The position numbers were made by a program, and so were the translations under genes. From contig SYFN01000163.1 of NCBI GenBank assembly GCA_005800405.1, forward strand, positions 1 through 7,246: DNA of 7,246 bases, given 5' to 3'. The DNA comes from Burkholderiales bacterium. Its GTDB lineage: Bacteria; Pseudomonadota; Gammaproteobacteria; Burkholderiales; Burkholderiaceae_D. Below are positions 5,893 to 7,246 of the stretch, in pieces; position 1 is the first letter of the stretch; each line of letters opens with the position of its first letter. The notes below the pieces were generated by a model. That model saw nothing but the letters and a program-made list of their open reading frames with translations, did no database searches and was not told where the DNA came from.

Positions 5893-6585
5893 TTAACGCT
5901 TCTGGTACTGCGTGCTGCCAAACAGCATCTCGCGTGCCTTGTCGTCAACCAGTGGCTTGCGTAAATGCGTGAGCACTTCCACGCCGCGTTGTACCGCAGG
6001 GCGCTCGGCGATTTCATCATGCCAGTATTTGGCATGCGGATAATCCGCCCAGTCTATGCCCTGATTTTTCCAGGAGCGCGTCCATGGGAAGCAGGCGATG
6101 TCAGCAATAGTGTAGTCATCACCGGCAATAAAACGATACTTTGCCAACTGGCGGTCCATCACACCGTAAAGACGCTTTGCTTCATTGGTGTAGCGTGTCA
6201 CCGCGTAATCAATTTGCTCCGGCGCGTAGATGCGAAAGTGATGTGCCTGTCCCAGCATGGGGCCGAGTCCGCCCATTTGAAACATCAGCCATTGCAGCAC
6301 GTTGAATTTTTCTCGGTCAGTGGTGCCGAGAAAGCGATTGACCTTGCTAGCCAGATAAACGAGGATCGCGCCCGATTCGAACAAGGATATCGTTTGCCCA
6401 TCCGGACCATCCGGGTCAACGATGGCAGGGATTTTATTGTTTGGCGAGATAGCGAGAAATTCAGGTTTGAACTGATCGCCCTGACTAATATCAATGTTGT
6501 GCGCTCGGTACGGAAGTCCGCATTCTTCGAGCATGATATGTACTTTGTGGCCATTTGGCGTGGCCATGGAATACGCTTCAATCAT
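5893..6585 (-). CDS. yfcG: YfcG-like glutathione transferase / disulfide-bond oxidoreductase
   Basis: Complete 230-residue cytosolic glutathione-transferase-fold protein of the Nu class. It begins MIEAYSMATPNGHKV, with Thr9 and Asn11 where E. coli YfcG uses Thr9 and Asn11 in place of a catalytic Tyr, Ser or Cys. The N-terminal thioredoxin-like domain (about 1-85) contains FLAISPNNKIPAIVDPDG and the glutathione-contact block LFESGAILVYLA. The helical domain (about 95-215) contains the family hallmark MGGLGPMLGQAHHF and YTIADIACFPW. YfcG of E. coli shows disulfide reductase activity with glutathione and weak transferase activity; a similar redox or detoxification role is inferred here. It leads a two-gene unit with the haloacid-dehalogenase-like gene. 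Just upstream is a hairpin that likely ends the preceding dehydrogenase transcript. Confidence 0.93.
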   Translation of the reverse strand: MIEAYSMATPNGHKVHIMLEECGLPYRAHNIDISQGDQFKPEFLAISPNNKIPAIVDPDGPDGQTISLFESGAILVYLASKVNRFLGTTDREKFNVLQWLMFQMGGLGPMLGQAHHFRIYAPEQIDYAVTRYTNEAKRLYGVMDRQLAKYRFIAGDDYTIADIACFPWTRSWKNQGIDWADYPHAKYWHDEIAERPAVQRGVEVLTHLRKPLVDDKAREMLFGSTQYQKR

Positions 6586-6603
6586 TTTCTTTTATCCCAA
6601 TGA

Positions 6604-6627
6604 AAAGTGCCGGCTGGCCGGCACTTT
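6604..6627 (-). terminator. Perfect 11-bp hairpin, likely terminator of the acyl-CoA dehydrogenase gene
   Basis: AAAGTGCCGGC (6604-6614) is mirrored exactly by GCCGGCACTTT (6617-6627) around a 2-base centre. On the minus strand it lies 26 bases after the dehydrogenase stop codon and runs into CTTTTC, a short T-run typical of intrinsic terminators. The near-symmetric A/T flanks would let it work from both strands. It ends only 18 bases before the yfcG start codon. Confidence 0.65.
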
Positions 6628-6653
6628 GTGGTTATGCTTTACCTCGCGAAAGC

Positions 6654-7246
6654 CTATCCTCGCGTGACGGGCAAATCCAGACGCTCGCCTGGCAGGTCCG
6701 CGTATTTTGCAATCTCCAACTTGGCAATCGCGTTGCGGTGGACTTCATCCGGACCATCGACAATACGCAGAGTGCGGTTGTGGGCCCAGAGTTGTGCGAG
6801 CGGGAAATCATCGGAGACACCACCACCGCCGTGTGCCTGAATCGCCCAATCAATCACTTTCTGCGCCATCACGGGTGCCAGTACTTTGATCATCGCGATT
6901 TCACTCTTGGCCACTTTATTGCCAACCGTATCCATCATGTACGCAGCTTTCAGTACCAGCAGGCGCGCGCTGTCTATCATGATGCGCGACTCAGCGATAC
7001 GCTCGCGCCATACGCCTTGTTCGGAGACTTTTTTACCAAAAGCGACGCGCGTATCAATGCGACGACACATCAATTCCACTGCCCGTTCTGCCGTGCCAAT
7101 GGCGCGCATGCAGTGGTGAATGCGTCCGGGACCAAGACGACCCTGGGCAATTTCAAAGCCACGCCCTTCGCCGAGCAGAATATTCGATGCAGGTACGCGC
7201 ACATTATCGAAAACCACTTCGCAGTGGCCATGCGGCGCATCGTCAT
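6654..7246 (-). CDS. Acyl-CoA dehydrogenase (ACAD10/11-like), C-terminal part, 5' end outside window
   Basis: The frame is open from the right edge to the stop at 6654-6656, giving 197 visible residues of a protein usually near 400. Visible parts include the end of the middle domain ([20 protein letters not shown]) and the C-terminal helical domain with [38 protein letters not shown] and [20 protein letters not shown]. The DGPDEVH ending is typical of the ACAD10/11-like branch. At the point where medium-chain enzymes have the catalytic Glu it carries Asp. This protein is distinct from both dehydrogenases at the left end and probably serves another fatty or carboxylic acid oxidation step. It is followed by a hairpin terminator, so it probably ends its own transcript. 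Family certain, substrate unknown. Confidence 0.92.
   Translation of the reverse strand, partial: DDAPHGHCEVVFDNVRVPASNILLGEGRGFEIAQGRLGPGRIHHCMRAIGTAERAVELMCRRIDTRVAFGKKVSEQGVWRERIAESRIMIDSARLLVLKAAYMMDTVGNKVAKSEIAMIKVLAPVMAQKVIDWAIQAHGGGGVSDDFPLAQLWAHNRTLRIVDGPDEVHRNAIAKLEIAKYADLPGERLDLPVTRG

Noticed and set aside
5889..6035. Upstream extension of the haloacid-dehalogenase-like frame by 49 codons
   Set aside because: The extension overlaps the yfcG coding region and adds residues before the canonical N-terminal motif LAFDVFGT.

Overview
The window reads as chromosomal DNA of a proteobacterium, most likely gamma or beta. That placement is an inference from the protein types (a YfcG-type glutathione transferase, proteobacterial acyl-CoA dehydrogenases, a serralysin-type RTX protease) and the moderate-to-high GC content. 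It has not been tested by any search.

Layout: two gene groups run towards each other. Left, plus strand (3-2121): the 3' end of one acyl-CoA dehydrogenase gene, a complete second acyl-CoA dehydrogenase gene, and a MaoC-type enoyl-CoA hydratase gene. They are separated by 15 and 25 bases, so this looks like one operon. It would supply the oxidation and hydration steps of a beta-oxidation-like route. The two dehydrogenases resemble the large and small subunits of pimeloyl-CoA-dehydrogenase-type enzymes; the real substrate is unknown.

Right, minus strand (7246 down to 2673): the 3' end of a third acyl-CoA dehydrogenase gene, then a hairpin terminator, then a yfcG-like glutathione transferase gene and a type II haloacid-dehalogenase-like gene only 4 bases apart. 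Next comes a very large serralysin (M10B) metalloprotease gene with RTX calcium-binding repeats. The protease frame is intact over about 800 codons except for one TGA at codon 117, just before the zinc-binding motif. It also holds two diverged copies of the serralysin C-terminal module, the second at the true C-terminus behind a Gly/Ser linker and 17 uninterrupted RTX nonapeptides.

Between the converging groups (2122-2672) there is no intact gene. The minus strand there carries a decayed BrnA/DUF4415-type antitoxin frame with two TAG codons, one exactly where the family has its conserved Trp. Next to it are a perfect 12-bp inverted repeat and a second stem-loop near the end of the protease gene. 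The protease and antitoxin lesions together suggest an accessory patch that is decaying between two metabolic blocks. No tRNA, rRNA, CRISPR array or intact mobile element was seen. I found no wholly new system; the most unusual items are the stop-interrupted, double-tailed RTX protease and the hidden antitoxin remnant.
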